The notes: a model not told the origin generated them from the letters alone. 64,000 nt of DNA from NCEH01 sp043195125 (GCF_043195125.1 NZ_JBAFWR010000006.1); one strand, 5' to 3'; counted from the stretch's first letter, positions 8,891 through 17,660 are shown. Program-made: numbers and translations.

Positions 8891-9784
8891 TTGGATTTTT
8901 CAACCCTTGAGATCTTTGTGGCGGTGGCCGAGGCGCGCAGCGTGACGCGGGCCGCTGAGCGGCTCGGGCGCGTGCCCTCCAACGTGACGACCCGCCTGCG
9001 CCAGCTGGAGGATGATCTCGGCACCGCTCTGTTCCTGCGCGCGGGCAAGCGCATGGATCTCACTGCCGAGGGCGGGACCTATCTCGATTTTGCGCGGCGC
9101 ATTCTCTCGCTCGGCGCCGAGGCGCGCGCCGCGCTGACCCCCGACCTTCCCACGGGTCGGCTCAGGATCGGCACCATGGAGAGCACGGCGGCGAGCCGCC
9201 TGCCGGCCCCGCTCGCCGACTTCCATCGCACCTGGCCGGAGGTGGACCTGGAATTGAAGACGGGCACCAGCCGGGCCCTGGTGGCCGATGTGCTCGAGCA
9301 TCGTCTTGATTGTGCCCTGGTGGCTCGGATGCCCGGGGAGGAGGGGCACGACCCGACGCTGATCGCGGAATTGGATTGCATCCCGGTGTTCGAGGAAGAG
9401 CTGATGCTGGTGCTCCCGGCTCGCCATCCCCCGGTGCGCACGGCGGATGATGTTGCCGTAAACCGGCTCGCAGCGCTGGAGGCGGGATGCACCTATCGTC
9501 GGATCGTCGAGACTTGGCTCGCCCGTTCCGGGTTGGGCGAGCGTGAATTGCGGCCGCTGGAGCTGCGCTCCTACCACGCCATCCTCGCCTGCATCGCGGC
9601 AGGCGGATGTCTTGGCGTGGTGCCGCGCTCCGTACTTGAGCTTCAACCTCAGATGGCGAGCGTCAGCTGCCAGCCCCTGGCTTCGGTTCCCACCCTCCTG
9701 ATCCGCCGACGCGGCTTTCGGTCAGCCGCGTGCGACGCCTTTCTTACGACGCTCAGGGCCAATTCCACAAATTCACGAGCGTAA
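8891..9784 (+). CDS. LysR family transcriptional regulator
   Basis: The 297-residue protein has the LysR winged helix (LEIFVAVAEARSVTRAAERLG, then SNVTTRLRQLEDDLGTALFLR) and a two-lobed effector domain with GRLRIGTMESTAASRLPAPL. The start is TTG at 8891, because no ATG or GTG precedes the conserved N-terminus at a suitable distance. It likely regulates the divergent nitronate-monooxygenase-like gene through the inverted repeat between them. It could also influence the monooxygenase/transporter genes that follow on the same strand. Confidence 0.9.
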   Translation: MDFSTLEIFVAVAEARSVTRAAERLGRVPSNVTTRLRQLEDDLGTALFLRAGKRMDLTAEGGTYLDFARRILSLGAEARAALTPDLPTGRLRIGTMESTAASRLPAPLADFHRTWPEVDLELKTGTSRALVADVLEHRLDCALVARMPGEEGHDPTLIAELDCIPVFEEELMLVLPARHPPVRTADDVAVNRLAALEAGCTYRRIVETWLARSGLGERELRPLELRSYHAILACIAAGGCLGVVPRSVLELQPQMASVSCQPLASVPTLLIRRRGFRSAACDAFLTTLRANSTNSRA

Positions 9785-9853
9785 TGTATATAAAATCAAT
9801 TGACATAATGTAGATCATCACGCCACCCTGTCTGGAAGCATCACGGAGGTCCC

Positions 9854-11025
9854 ATGGGCACCGCTTTCCAGAGTGGCGACGCTCTCAATTTCTTCTGGTT
9901 CATCCCGACGCACGGGGATGGAGCCTATCTCGGGTCGGAGACGCGTCAGCGCCCGCCGGAATTTGCCTATTTTCGAGAGGTCGCGCAGGCGGTGGACCGC
10001 CTCGGTTTCAAAGGCGTGCTGCTGCCCACGGGGCAGAGCTGCGAGGACAGCTGGATCACCGCCGCCGGTCTCGCCACCGCCACCGAACGTTTGAAATTCC
10101 TGGTGGCGCTGCGCCCCGGCGTCACCTCTCCCGCCTTCGCCGCACGCCAGACCGCCGCGCTCGATCGGCTGAGCGACGGGCGGCTGCTGCTGAATGTGGT
10201 GGTCGGCGGCATCCCGCCGAACTGGCGGCCGACGGCGTCTTCCTCTCCCACGATGAGCGCTACCGGCAGGCGGACGAGTTTCTCACCATCTGGCGCGAGC
10301 TGATGTCGGGGCGGGCGGTGGATTTCTCCGGCAAATATTATCGTGTCGAGCATGGCCGGCTCGATTTTCCGTTGGTGCAGCAGCCCCACCCGCCGCTCTA
10401 TTTCGGCGGCTCCTCCGACGCCGGCCACGCGGTCGCGGGGGATCATGTGGACGTCTATCTCAGCTGGGGCGAGCCGGTTCACCTGCTCGCCGAGAAGATC
10501 GCCGACGTGAAGGCGCGCGCGGCCAAGCGCGGGCGCAAATTGAAATTCGGCATGCGCCTGCACTTCATCGTGCGGGAGAGCGAGGACGAGGCCTGGGCGG
10601 CGGCCGACAAGCTGATCTCGCGCATTTCGGACGAGCAGATCGCCGCCGCGCAGAAGCGTTTTGCGAGCGAGATGGATTCGGTCGGGCAGGCCCGCATGGC
10701 GGCGCTGCACGGCGGCCGCCGCGACCGGCTGGAGATCGCGCCGAACCTCTGGGCCGGCATCGGCCTCGTTCGGCGCGGTGCCGGTACCGCTCTCGTGGGT
10801 GATCCGAAAAGCGTTGCAGCGCGCCTGCGCGAATACCAGGCGATCGGCATCGAGACCTTCATCGGCTCGGGCTATCCGCACCTGGAGGAAGCCTATCGGG
10901 TGGCGGAGCTGCTGTTCCCCGAGCTCGGCATCGACGGCCGCCGCCGCAAGGTTTCCGGCGACATCGTCAACGAATTTGCCGTCGGGTCCCATATCGCGGA
11001 GCGGCGGATTTCCGCCGTTTCCTGA
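9854..11025 (+). pseudogene. ssuD: SsuD-like FMNH2-dependent alkanesulfonate monooxygenase, frameshifted
   Basis: The first 119 codons match SsuD (NFFWFIPTHGDGAYLG, then LPTGQSCEDSWITAA and FLVALRPGVTSPAFAARQTA). After GGCGGC at 10205-10210 the frame is lost and runs to a stop at 10301-10303. Homology continues at once in another frame (ELAADGVFLSHDERYRQADEF, then QQPHPPLYFGGSSDAG and GVG-type C-terminus) to 11025. One extra G after 10210 would restore a single SsuD-length frame reading GGDPAELAADG. The product would cleave alkanesulfonates to aldehyde and sulfite. It precedes SsuA-, SsuB- and SsuC-like genes. A sequencing error is possible. Confidence 0.85.
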
Positions 11026-11060
11026 GCCGGGCCGGCGTCGACACACATCAGGAGAATGAC

Positions 11061-12077
11061 ATGACCAAACCGAGCGCCTTCGCGCGTCTTGCCGCCGCCG
11101 GCTTGCTGATGGGCGCGGCCGTCGCCGCGCTGCCGGCCCGCGCCGAAGGGACGCTGCGCATCGCCCAGCAGTTCGGTACCCTCTACACGCCGTTTCACGT
11201 GTTGCGCGAAAAGGGCCTGATCGAGAAGCACGGCAAGGCGCTGGGCATCGACATCACGGTGGATTGGACCCGCCTCTCGGGCGGCTCGGCGGTGAATGAC
11301 GCGCTGCTGGCGGGCAATATCGATGTCGCCTCCGCCGGCATTGGCCCCTTCCTCACCCTGTGGGATCGCACCCGGGGAACGCCGCAGGAGGTGAAGATCA
11401 TCGGCGCGTTCGGCGCGCAGCCCAATTACCTGCTCACCAGCAATCCCAACGTGAAGACCATCAAGGACCTCACGGCCAAGGACAAGATCGCGATGCCGGT
11501 GGCCGGCGTCTCGGTTCAGGCGCGCATTCTCCAGATGGCGGCGGAGCAGGCCTTCGGCCCCGGCAATGCCAAGAAGCTGGACGATCTGATGGTGACGCTG
11601 CCCCATCCCGACGCCACTGCGGCGCTGATCGCCGGGGGGACGGAAATCACCGGATATCTCTCCAACGCCCCGTTCCAGAACCAAGCGCTGAAGGATCCGA
11701 AGATCCACAAGGTATTTTCCTCCTACGACGTGCTGGGCGGGCCGGCGACGCCGACGGTCGCTTACAGCACGGTCAAGTTCCGCACCGAAAATCCGAAGAC
11801 CTACAAGGCCTTCTTCGACGCGTTCGAGGAGGCGACCCGCTGGGTGGAGGCCAACAAGGCCGAGGCGGCCCAGATCTATGTGAAGCAGGAACAATCCAAG
11901 CTGGATCCGGCCTTCGTCGCGGAGGTGCTCTCCGATCCCGAGGTGCAATACACCCTGGTGCCCCTGGGAACCGGCAAGTTCGCGGATTTCCTCAATCGCA
12001 TCGGCGCCATCAAGGCCAAGCCGACGAGCTGGAAGGACTTCACCTTCGAAGAGCTGCACACGGCGTCCGGGAGCTGA
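11061..12077 (+). CDS. ABC transporter substrate-binding protein, SsuA-like
   Basis: The 338-residue protein has a Sec signal peptide (LAAAGLLMGAAVAALPARAE) and the same SsuA/NMT1-like fold as the protein at 4930-5937, sharing the blocks SGGSAVNDALLAGNIDVASAG and VTLPHPDATAALIAG. It should deliver a sulfonate-type substrate to the permease encoded two genes downstream. It begins 35 bases after the broken monooxygenase gene and ends 3 bases before the ATPase start, so it belongs to a tight rightward operon. Divergence from its paralogue suggests different substrates. Confidence 0.9.
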   Translation: MTKPSAFARLAAAGLLMGAAVAALPARAEGTLRIAQQFGTLYTPFHVLREKGLIEKHGKALGIDITVDWTRLSGGSAVNDALLAGNIDVASAGIGPFLTLWDRTRGTPQEVKIIGAFGAQPNYLLTSNPNVKTIKDLTAKDKIAMPVAGVSVQARILQMAAEQAFGPGNAKKLDDLMVTLPHPDATAALIAGGTEITGYLSNAPFQNQALKDPKIHKVFSSYDVLGGPATPTVAYSTVKFRTENPKTYKAFFDAFEEATRWVEANKAEAAQIYVKQEQSKLDPAFVAEVLSDPEVQYTLVPLGTGKFADFLNRIGAIKAKPTSWKDFTFEELHTASGS

Positions 12078-12080
12078 GAG

Positions 12081-12917
12081 ATGGCTATATCTCTCCCCGT
12101 CGCGCCCTTCGCCCAAACCGCCTCGCACGCGGTCCATCTGGCGCAGCCGGCGCCGGTGCTTGAGGCGCACCAGCTCACCATCGATTATGTCAGCGATGCC
12201 GGGCGGGTGCGCGCCGTGGAGGATGTGGAGTTCCGCGTAACGGAAGGCGAGCGGCTGGTGCTGCTCGGCCCGTCGGGCTGCGGCAAGTCCTCCATCCTCA
12301 AGGTGCTGGCCGGCTTCGTGAAACCGGCGTCCGGCTCGGTGCAGATGCGCGGGCGCGAGGTGACCGGGCCGGGGCCGGACCGCATCGTGGTGTTCCAGGA
12401 ATTCGACCAGCTGCTGCCCTGGAAGAGCGTGCGCGACAACGTCGCCTTTCCCCTGCGCGTCGCCGGCAAGCTTGGCGCGCGGGAGGCGCGCGAGCGGGCC
12501 GAGCATGCCCTGGTGAAGGTGGGGCTTGCCCGTGCGCTCGATGCCTATCCCCACACGCTGTCCGGCGGCATGAAGCAGCGCGCCGCTATCGCGCGCGCGC
12601 TCGCCACCCAGCCCGACGTGCTGCTGATGGACGAGCCGTTCGCGGCGCTCGATGCCCTGACGCGCCGCACCCTCCAGGAGGATCTCCTGGCGCTGGCGGA
12701 GGAGCATCGCTTTACGTTGGTCTTCGTCACCCACGCCATCGACGAGGCGGTGCTGATCGGCACGCGGCTGCACCTGCTCGCCGCCCATCCCGGCCGCACC
12801 ATCGCGACCTACGACACCAGCGATCTCGGCCTTGCCGAGCGCGGCTCTCCCGCCTTCGAGGCGATGGTGGCGCGGGTGCACGCATTGCTGTTCGCCGACG
12901 GAGGGCGCCATGTCTGA
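12081..12917 (+). CDS. ABC transporter ATP-binding protein, SsuB/TauB-like
   Basis: All ATPase motifs are present in the 278-residue protein: Walker A GPSGCGKSS near residue 66, Q-loop VVFQEFDQLLPW, signature LSGGMKQRAAIARAL, Walker B VLLMDEPFAALDA and the switch histidine in THAIDEA. The sequence after the Q-loop fits nitrate/sulfonate importers. The first 30 residues are an extra unconserved leader. The gene follows the binding protein by 3 bases and overlaps the permease start by 8 bases. It energises import of the ligand. Confidence 0.93.
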   Translation: MAISLPVAPFAQTASHAVHLAQPAPVLEAHQLTIDYVSDAGRVRAVEDVEFRVTEGERLVLLGPSGCGKSSILKVLAGFVKPASGSVQMRGREVTGPGPDRIVVFQEFDQLLPWKSVRDNVAFPLRVAGKLGAREARERAEHALVKVGLARALDAYPHTLSGGMKQRAAIARALATQPDVLLMDEPFAALDALTRRTLQEDLLALAEEHRFTLVFVTHAIDEAVLIGTRLHLLAAHPGRTIATYDTSDLGLAERGSPAFEAMVARVHALLFADGGRHV

Positions 12918-13782
12918 AGCCGATTTCGGCAATCACGCCCGCCTGTTGGCCGCCGCCGAAAGCCCGCGTGCCGCTCGCCCGCCGCTGGTGCGCACGCCCT
13001 CCCTGGCCGCGCGAATCTGGCGCATCGCGGCGGTGCGGCGGGCCGTGATCCTGGCCGGCCTGGTCCTGATCTGGCAGGTGGCGGCGAGCATCCAGAACAA
13101 TCCGCTGCTGTTTCCCACCTTCACCCAGACCTTCGCGGCCTTCGTCGATTCCCTGACCCATGAGGATCTCGCGCGCTCCGCGCTCGCCTCCATCGCGGTT
13201 CTGCTGAAGGGCTATGTGATCGCCATCGCGCTCGCACTGGTGCTGGTTTCCGCCGCCACCGCCGTGCCCTTCGTCAAGGAGGTGCTGCTGACGCTCACGG
13301 CCATGTTCAACCCGCTGCCGGCGATCGCGCTTCTGCCGCTCGCCATGCTGTGGCTTGGCCTCGGGGAGGCGAGCCTTCTTCTGGTGCTTGTCCACGCGGT
13401 GCTGTGGCCGTTCGCGCTTGCCGCCCTCACCGGGTTCGAGCAGGTGCCAGAGACCCAGCGTCTCGTCGGCCGCAATTACGGGCTGAAGGGACCGGCCTAT
13501 GTGGCCCTCATCCTGATCCCGGCGGCGCTGCCCTCGCTTCTGTCCGGCCTCAAGATCGCCTGGGCGTTCGCCTGGCGCACCTTGATCGCGGCGGAGCTGG
13601 TGTTCGGCGTTTCCTCGCGCTCCGGCGGGCTTGGCTGGTTCATTTATCGCAACCGAAACGAGCTTCTGACCGACCGCGTGTTCGCCGGCCTGGTGACGGT
13701 CATCCTCATCGGCCTGCTGGTGGAAGTGGTGTTCCGCTTCCTGCAAAATCGCACGGTGCGCAAATGGGGCATGCAGCGCTAG
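12910..13782 (+). CDS. ABC transporter permease, SsuC/TauC-like
   Basis: The 290-residue protein has about six membrane segments and the cytoplasmic EAA-type loop (LIAAELVFGVSSRSGGLGWFI near residue 235) used to contact the ATPase. The ATG at 12910 is preferred over upstream codons because it gives the usual short cytoplasmic N-terminus and overlaps the ATPase stop by 8 bases. It is the last gene of the sulfonate-type transport operon. Directly downstream lies a parS site rather than another gene. Confidence 0.92.
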   Translation: MSEADFGNHARLLAAAESPRAARPPLVRTPSLAARIWRIAAVRRAVILAGLVLIWQVAASIQNNPLLFPTFTQTFAAFVDSLTHEDLARSALASIAVLLKGYVIAIALALVLVSAATAVPFVKEVLLTLTAMFNPLPAIALLPLAMLWLGLGEASLLLVLVHAVLWPFALAALTGFEQVPETQRLVGRNYGLKGPAYVALILIPAALPSLLSGLKIAWAFAWRTLIAAELVFGVSSRSGGLGWFIYRNRNELLTDRVFAGLVTVILIGLLVEVVFRFLQNRTVRKWGMQR

Positions 13783-13804
13783 GCGGTGCGCAAAATCTCA
13801 AAAA

Positions 13805-13820
13805 TGTTTCACGTGAAACA
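13805..13820. promoter_or_regulatory. parS: parS centromere-like site (ParB binding site)
   Basis: The 16-base perfect palindrome TGTTTCACGTGAAACA is identical to the widely conserved bacterial chromosomal parS consensus bound by ParB. It is in the non-coding stretch after the transporter permease gene. No parA or parB gene is in this window. Such sites cluster around the replication origin in most bacteria, so its presence suggests an origin-proximal location. Confidence 0.9.
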
Positions 13821-13883
13821 ATAGCTTAGCGTAGACGAACAGCGGTTTGCTGGCGCTTCGCCGCGGCTTTTCGGCGGACGAAA

Positions 13884-13920
13884 CCGGCATTTCGCCCGAA
13901 GTTCGGGCGATGAATGCCGG
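13884..13920. repeat. Long imperfect hairpin, possible dispersed palindromic repeat or terminator
   Basis: CCGGCATT-TCGCCCGAA and TTCGGGCGA-TG-AATGCCGG form 17 paired bases with a single-base centre and a 2-base bulge. It lies between the permease gene and the leftward flavin reductase gene and has no U-tract. It could stop transcription from one side or be a copy of a chromosomal extragenic palindrome family. No second copy was seen in the window. Confidence 0.5.
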
Positions 13921-13971
13921 CACGCGCCGGTGTGCCGCTTCCGGCTGCGTTGGGCGAGCGCGAGACGCCGA

Positions 13972-14520
13972 TCAGGGCATCCGGGAGGGAAGGGTGATCG
14001 TGTCGCCATCCACCTGGAATGTGCCGTAGCCGTGGTGATGGATGGTCTTGGGCGCCGTTTGCGCCGGATCGTGCCATGCCTTCACCACTTCCAATATGAA
14101 AAGGTTATAGGCGTTCACCAGCCGGGTATCCCGCACGACACATTCGAGGTTCGCAAAGCATTCCCCCACCAGCGGCGCCGCGACCTGGGCGGCGGGCAGG
14201 GGGGTGAGGCCGCAGGCGGCGAACTTGTCCGTCTCGCGTCCGGAGCAATTGCCCACCGCGACCACCTTGGCGGCCAGATCCACGGTTGGAATGGCGATGA
14301 CGCACGCCTTGGTCGCCCGCAATGCCGCGAAGCTGAAATCGCCGCTGCTGACGATGCAGGCGATCAAGGGCGGATTGAAATCCACCATCATGTGCCACGA
14401 CATGGTCATGACATTCGCATGCCCTTTGTGGCTGGTCGTGAGCAGAACCACCGGCCCCGGCTCGATCAGCTGATAGACCTGCGACAGGGGCAGGATGTGC
14501 ATCGCATGCGGGTTGTTCAT
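13972..14520 (-). CDS. Flavin reductase-like domain protein
   Basis: The 182-residue protein has the flavin reductase-like split-barrel pattern: PGPVVLLTTSHKGHANVMTMSW near residue 22, PLIACIVSSGDFSFAALRAT, and a C-terminal VDGDTITLPSRMP. Related proteins supply reduced FMN to two-component monooxygenases. Close to an SsuD-like gene this one could replace SsuE, although it belongs to a different fold family. That role is inferred only from position. Its upstream 423-base region carries the ATACCAAGGTAT element and faces the AraC gene. Confidence 0.82.
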   Translation of the reverse strand: MNNPHAMHILPLSQVYQLIEPGPVVLLTTSHKGHANVMTMSWHMMVDFNPPLIACIVSSGDFSFAALRATKACVIAIPTVDLAAKVVAVGNCSGRETDKFAACGLTPLPAAQVAAPLVGECFANLECVVRDTRLVNAYNLFILEVVKAWHDPAQTAPKTIHHHGYGTFQVDGDTITLPSRMP

Positions 14521-14943
14521 CGCAAGGCCCCGATCGCTTGTGGCATTCTCGCCCCCGGCGCTGCCGGCACGCCCGAGGGATGTTCCGGGCGCGGTTTATG
14601 TGGGGCGGCAGCATCCGGCCGTTTGCGATCCCGGCGCCTTGCGCTGTGTCAAGAACGCGGCCGCGCCACGGGCAGCGGCACCGCCCGCCGCCCCGCGCGC
14701 GGCTGGAAGCAGAGGGCGGCACTATACCAAGGTATGTGCGGGTTAAACTCACCATCGGGCCTGCGAAACCCATGTAGACTGGAGCGTGCCGCCCGATCTT
14801 CTATCCTTTTCCGGTCGCCAAGCGATGCATACCGGCTGGCTCAAAGATCGCCCGGCTGTCTTCGGCCCCTCGGGCGCGACGGCATCCGAACGCACACCGC
14901 CGGCCGGCATCAGAGGGCTGCTTCAACGCCGGGGGTCCAGGCC
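14521..14943. other. Divergent non-coding region between flavin reductase and AraC genes
   Basis: No credible gene is seen in these 423 bases. The stretch is GC-rich and holds the ATACCAAGGTAT dyad at 14724-14735, followed by TGCGGGTTAAACT, which resembles the region downstream of the dyad at 18885. Promoters for both flanking genes are expected here. Confidence 0.6.
14724..14735 (+). promoter_or_regulatory. Shared dyad element ATACCAAGGTAT (copy 1)
   Basis: The arms ATACC and GGTAT are perfect inverted repeats around AA. Near-identical elements occur at 18085-18096 (minus strand) and 18885-18896, both about 100 bases upstream of small exported-protein genes. This copy is about 208 bases upstream of the AraC start and a similar distance from the flavin reductase start. 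A FixJ-type regulator is encoded within 1 kb and is the obvious candidate binder; that is inference. Confidence 0.55.
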
Positions 14944-15402
14944 ATGTCGCTTCACGTTCACGCGTCTTTCGAGCCCTCCGCCGCCCGCGTGCCTGTGGGA
15001 GATCTCGTTGAGGCTCTCAAGCGGGAGGACGCCGGGCTTCCCGCCGTCCCCGCGCGCCAGCGCTGCGGCCTGCCGCAATGGCGGCTGAAGCGCGTGGTGG
15101 CTTATGTCGAGACCCATCTCGCCGAGCCCGTCACCCTGGCCGACATGGCCGGTGCCGCCGGCTTGAGCCGCATGCATTTTGCGGCACAGTTTCGCGCCAC
15201 CACCGGCCAGCGGCCCCACGAATATCTGCTGGCCCGCCGCATCGCGCGGGCGAGGGGCCTGCTGCTGGAGACAGGCGAAAGCGTGGTTCAGATCGCCCTC
15301 GGCGTGGGCTTCCAGACCCAGGCGCACTTCACCACCGTGTTCCGCCGGTTCGTCGGAGAAACGCCGTATCGCTGGCGCTGCGCCCATCGCGCTGGGACCT
15401 GA
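14944..15402 (+). CDS. AraC family helix-turn-helix regulator (short)
   Basis: The 152-residue protein consists mainly of a C-terminal AraC DNA-binding domain: LADMAGAAGLSRMHFAAQFRATTGQ near residues 65-90 and the second helix-turn-helix VVQIALGVGFQTQAHFTTVFRRFVGETP near residue 112. A separate sensor domain is absent, so it may act with little effector control. The ATG at 14944 is chosen because upstream sequence in the open frame lacks homology. It is followed by a convergent two-component system. Its targets are unknown. Confidence 0.88.
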   Translation: MSLHVHASFEPSAARVPVGDLVEALKREDAGLPAVPARQRCGLPQWRLKRVVAYVETHLAEPVTLADMAGAAGLSRMHFAAQFRATTGQRPHEYLLARRIARARGLLLETGESVVQIALGVGFQTQAHFTTVFRRFVGETPYRWRCAHRAGT

Positions 15403-15536
15403 GCGCCGCCTCGGGCGACCCGCGCTCGTTCATGGCGGCGCGCCTCAGTATTCCGGCGAACCTCCGCTGTTGCGCCCTCAAGACTTGTGCTTGTGCAAGC
15501 GCCGCGCCGCGCCGCCCCCGGGCGAGCGCGCAGGCG

Positions 15537-16193
15537 CTACTTGCCGTCTGTGGAAAGGCCGAGGGTCTGCGCCATGCGCACCAGGTCGGCCAGCGATTTC
15601 GCTTCCATCTTCCGCATCACGTGGCCTCGGTGGATCTTCACGGTGATCTCGCTGAGGCCGACTTCGGCGGCGACCTGCTTGTTCATGAGGCCGGAGGTGA
15701 CGAGGGCCATGATCTGCTTCTCGCGCGCGGTGAGCGTCGCATAGGATTGCTCCACCACCGAGACCGCCTTGTGCGCCTCGCGCCGGGCGCGGTCGGCATC
15801 GAGTGCGGTGGTGACGGCGTCGAGCATGTCCTGGTCGCGGAACGGCTTCGTGAGGAAGTCCACGGCGCCTGCCTTCATCGCGCGGACCGACATGGGAATG
15901 TCGCCGTGGCCGGTCATGAAGATGATGGGCATGTCGGTCGCGGATTTCGCCAGCTGCGCCTGGAAATCGAGCCCGCTGACACCCGGCAGGCGGATATCCA
16001 GCACCAGGCAGCGCGGCACATCGGGAAGCTTTGCCGCAAGCAGCTCCGCCGCCGAGCCGAACAGTTCCACCCGCAGCCCGACCGAGCGGAACAGGCTGGA
16101 CAGGGCGGTTCGCAGGTCGGCATCGTCGTCGATGACGATGACCAGGGGCTCGCTGGACGACGCGGTTGCGCTTGAGGCCGGGCGAATGCTCAC
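15537..16193 (-). CDS. FixJ-type response regulator (receiver + LuxR HTH)
   Basis: The 218-residue protein has an N-terminal receiver (IDDD acidic cluster at residues 21-24, phospho-acceptor Asp66 in LVLDIRLPG, Lys116 in FLTKPF) and a C-terminal LuxR helix-turn-helix (LTAREKQIMALVTSGLMNKQVAAEVGLSEITVKIHRGHVM, residues 152-190). It is the partner of the adjacent kinase: its GTG start overlaps the kinase stop by 4 bases. When phosphorylated it should dimerise and bind DNA dyads. The ATAC(C/G)AA(C/G)GTAT elements nearby are candidate targets. Confidence 0.93.
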   Translation of the reverse strand: MSIRPASSATASSSEPLVIVIDDDADLRTALSSLFRSVGLRVELFGSAAELLAAKLPDVPRCLVLDIRLPGVSGLDFQAQLAKSATDMPIIFMTGHGDIPMSVRAMKAGAVDFLTKPFRDQDMLDAVTTALDADRARREAHKAVSVVEQSYATLTAREKQIMALVTSGLMNKQVAAEVGLSEITVKIHRGHVMRKMEAKSLADLVRMAQTLGLSTDGK

Positions 16194-17632
16194 GAGCAGG
16201 TTTCCTCATGCATGGGCAGCGTGACGCTGAAACACATGCCACCGCCCGCGTTGAGGGTGGCGGCGACAAGACCGTTATGCGCCTCGATGATCGAGCGCGA
16301 GATGGATAGGCCCATGCCCATGCCATCGCTCTTGGTGCTGTAGAACGCATTGAACAGCAATGGAATATTTTGCGGCTCCACGCCGGGGCCGGTATCCGAG
16401 ATGCGGATCTGCACCGCGTTGGGGGACGCACCCTCGAGCCGGCGCGTCTCCACCCGCAGGCGCCGGCGCGCGGCCGGAACCGCCTCCATGGCCTGGATGG
16501 CGTTGAGCGCGAGATTGATGACCACCTGCTGCAATTGCACCCGGTCTCCGAGAACGCGGGGCACGCCCCGGTCCAGGGAGAGATCGAGCGTCACGCGATG
16601 GTTGGAAAGCTCGCGCTCCACCAGCAGCAGCGCGTCGTTCATCGCTTCGTTGACGTCCACCGGCACGCGGTCCGCTTCCCCGCGGCGCGCGAGGGCGCGC
16701 AAGCGGGCGACCACGTCGCTGGCGCGCCGGCCGTTGCGGATCATCTGCTCCACGGCGGACTTGGCCTCCCCGAGATCGGGGATCGCCCGGTCGAGCCAGC
16801 GCAGGCAGGCTTCGCCATTGGTCACCACCGCCGCCAGCGGCTGGTTGATCTCGTGGGCGATGGATGCGGTCAGCTCGCCCATGGTGGTGATGCGGGTGAC
16901 GTGGGCGAGTTCCGCCTGGGATTGGTGAAGGGCGTCCTCGGCGCGCTTGCGCTCGGTGATGTCGCTGTTTGTTTCCATGGCGGCCAGCGGCCGCCCGCGC
17001 TCGTCGCGCTGCAGCGACCAGCGGCTCATGACCACGACGGAAGCGCCCTCGCGCGTGGTGTGGACGAGTTCGCCTTCCCACCGGCCCGCGCGCTGGAACT
17101 GCTCGAAGATGTCCTGCTGCGGCTCGGGAAACACCGTGTGCAGCAGCGCGCTGGCGCGCTGGCCGACCGCTTGCGCGCGGGTCCAGCCGTACAGCTCCTC
17201 CGCGCCGTGATTCCAATAGGTGATGATATCATCGACGGTGCGGACGAAGATCGCGTCGTGGGTCAGGTCCAGCAGATCCGCCTGCTCGCGCAAAGCGCGC
17301 GTCGCGTGCTGGTTCTTCAGCGAGAGCAGGGTCGTGACGGTGATCGCGGCAACGCTGACCACCCCCCGCATGGTGGAGGAGAGATTGTAGTTCTCGCTGT
17401 GCATGATGGTGAAGCTCAGCACCGTGAGGCCGATGCAGGCCGCGCCCGCCAGCAGCAGGCCGCGCCGCTCCAGGTAAGTGGCCGAGAACAGCACCACGAT
17501 CACGTAAAGCACAGCGATCGCCATATCGAGCGGCGATATCGTATCGATGATGAAGATCGCCGTCGCAAGCGACGTCGCCATCGCCATCATGAACCATTTT
17601 CTCGGCTGCGGCTTTGCCTCCACCTCGTCCAA
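16190..17632 (-). CDS. PAS-domain sensor histidine kinase with four membrane segments
   Basis: The 480-residue protein has about four hydrophobic segments in residues 13-105, a PAS domain at roughly 122-228 (HDAIFVRTVDDIITYWNHGAEELYGW), a HisKA region with phospho-acceptor His260 in SIAHEINQP, and a HATPase domain with NLALNAIQAM and DTGPGVEP boxes. It should phosphorylate the FixJ-type regulator. A TTG start at 17632 has an AGGGGG site 6 bases upstream; a GTG two codons later is possible. The signal is unknown, and the membrane-embedded N-terminus suggests sensing in or near the membrane. Confidence 0.92.
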   Translation of the reverse strand: MDEVEAKPQPRKWFMMAMATSLATAIFIIDTISPLDMAIAVLYVIVVLFSATYLERRGLLLAGAACIGLTVLSFTIMHSENYNLSSTMRGVVSVAAITVTTLLSLKNQHATRALREQADLLDLTHDAIFVRTVDDIITYWNHGAEELYGWTRAQAVGQRASALLHTVFPEPQQDIFEQFQRAGRWEGELVHTTREGASVVVMSRWSLQRDERGRPLAAMETNSDITERKRAEDALHQSQAELAHVTRITTMGELTASIAHEINQPLAAVVTNGEACLRWLDRAIPDLGEAKSAVEQMIRNGRRASDVVARLRALARRGEADRVPVDVNEAMNDALLLVERELSNHRVTLDLSLDRGVPRVLGDRVQLQQVVINLALNAIQAMEAVPAARRRLRVETRRLEGASPNAVQIRISDTGPGVEPQNIPLLFNAFYSTKSDGMGMGLSISRSIIEAHNGLVAATLNAGGGMCFSVTLPMHEETCS

Positions 17633-17660
17633 GGCGGCCCCCTGCGTTTGATGTTCGGAA

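Noticed and set aside
10205..10303. Programmed frameshift in the SsuD-like gene
   Set aside because: No slippery heptamer or downstream stimulatory hairpin is evident, and SsuD proteins are not known to need frameshifting; a deletion or a sequencing error is simpler.
10893..12932. A 679-codon open frame on the minus strand opposite the SsuA/SsuB-like genes
   Set aside because: High-GC shadow frame. Its translation is His/Arg/Gly-rich without domains, while the plus strand has full ABC-transporter motifs.
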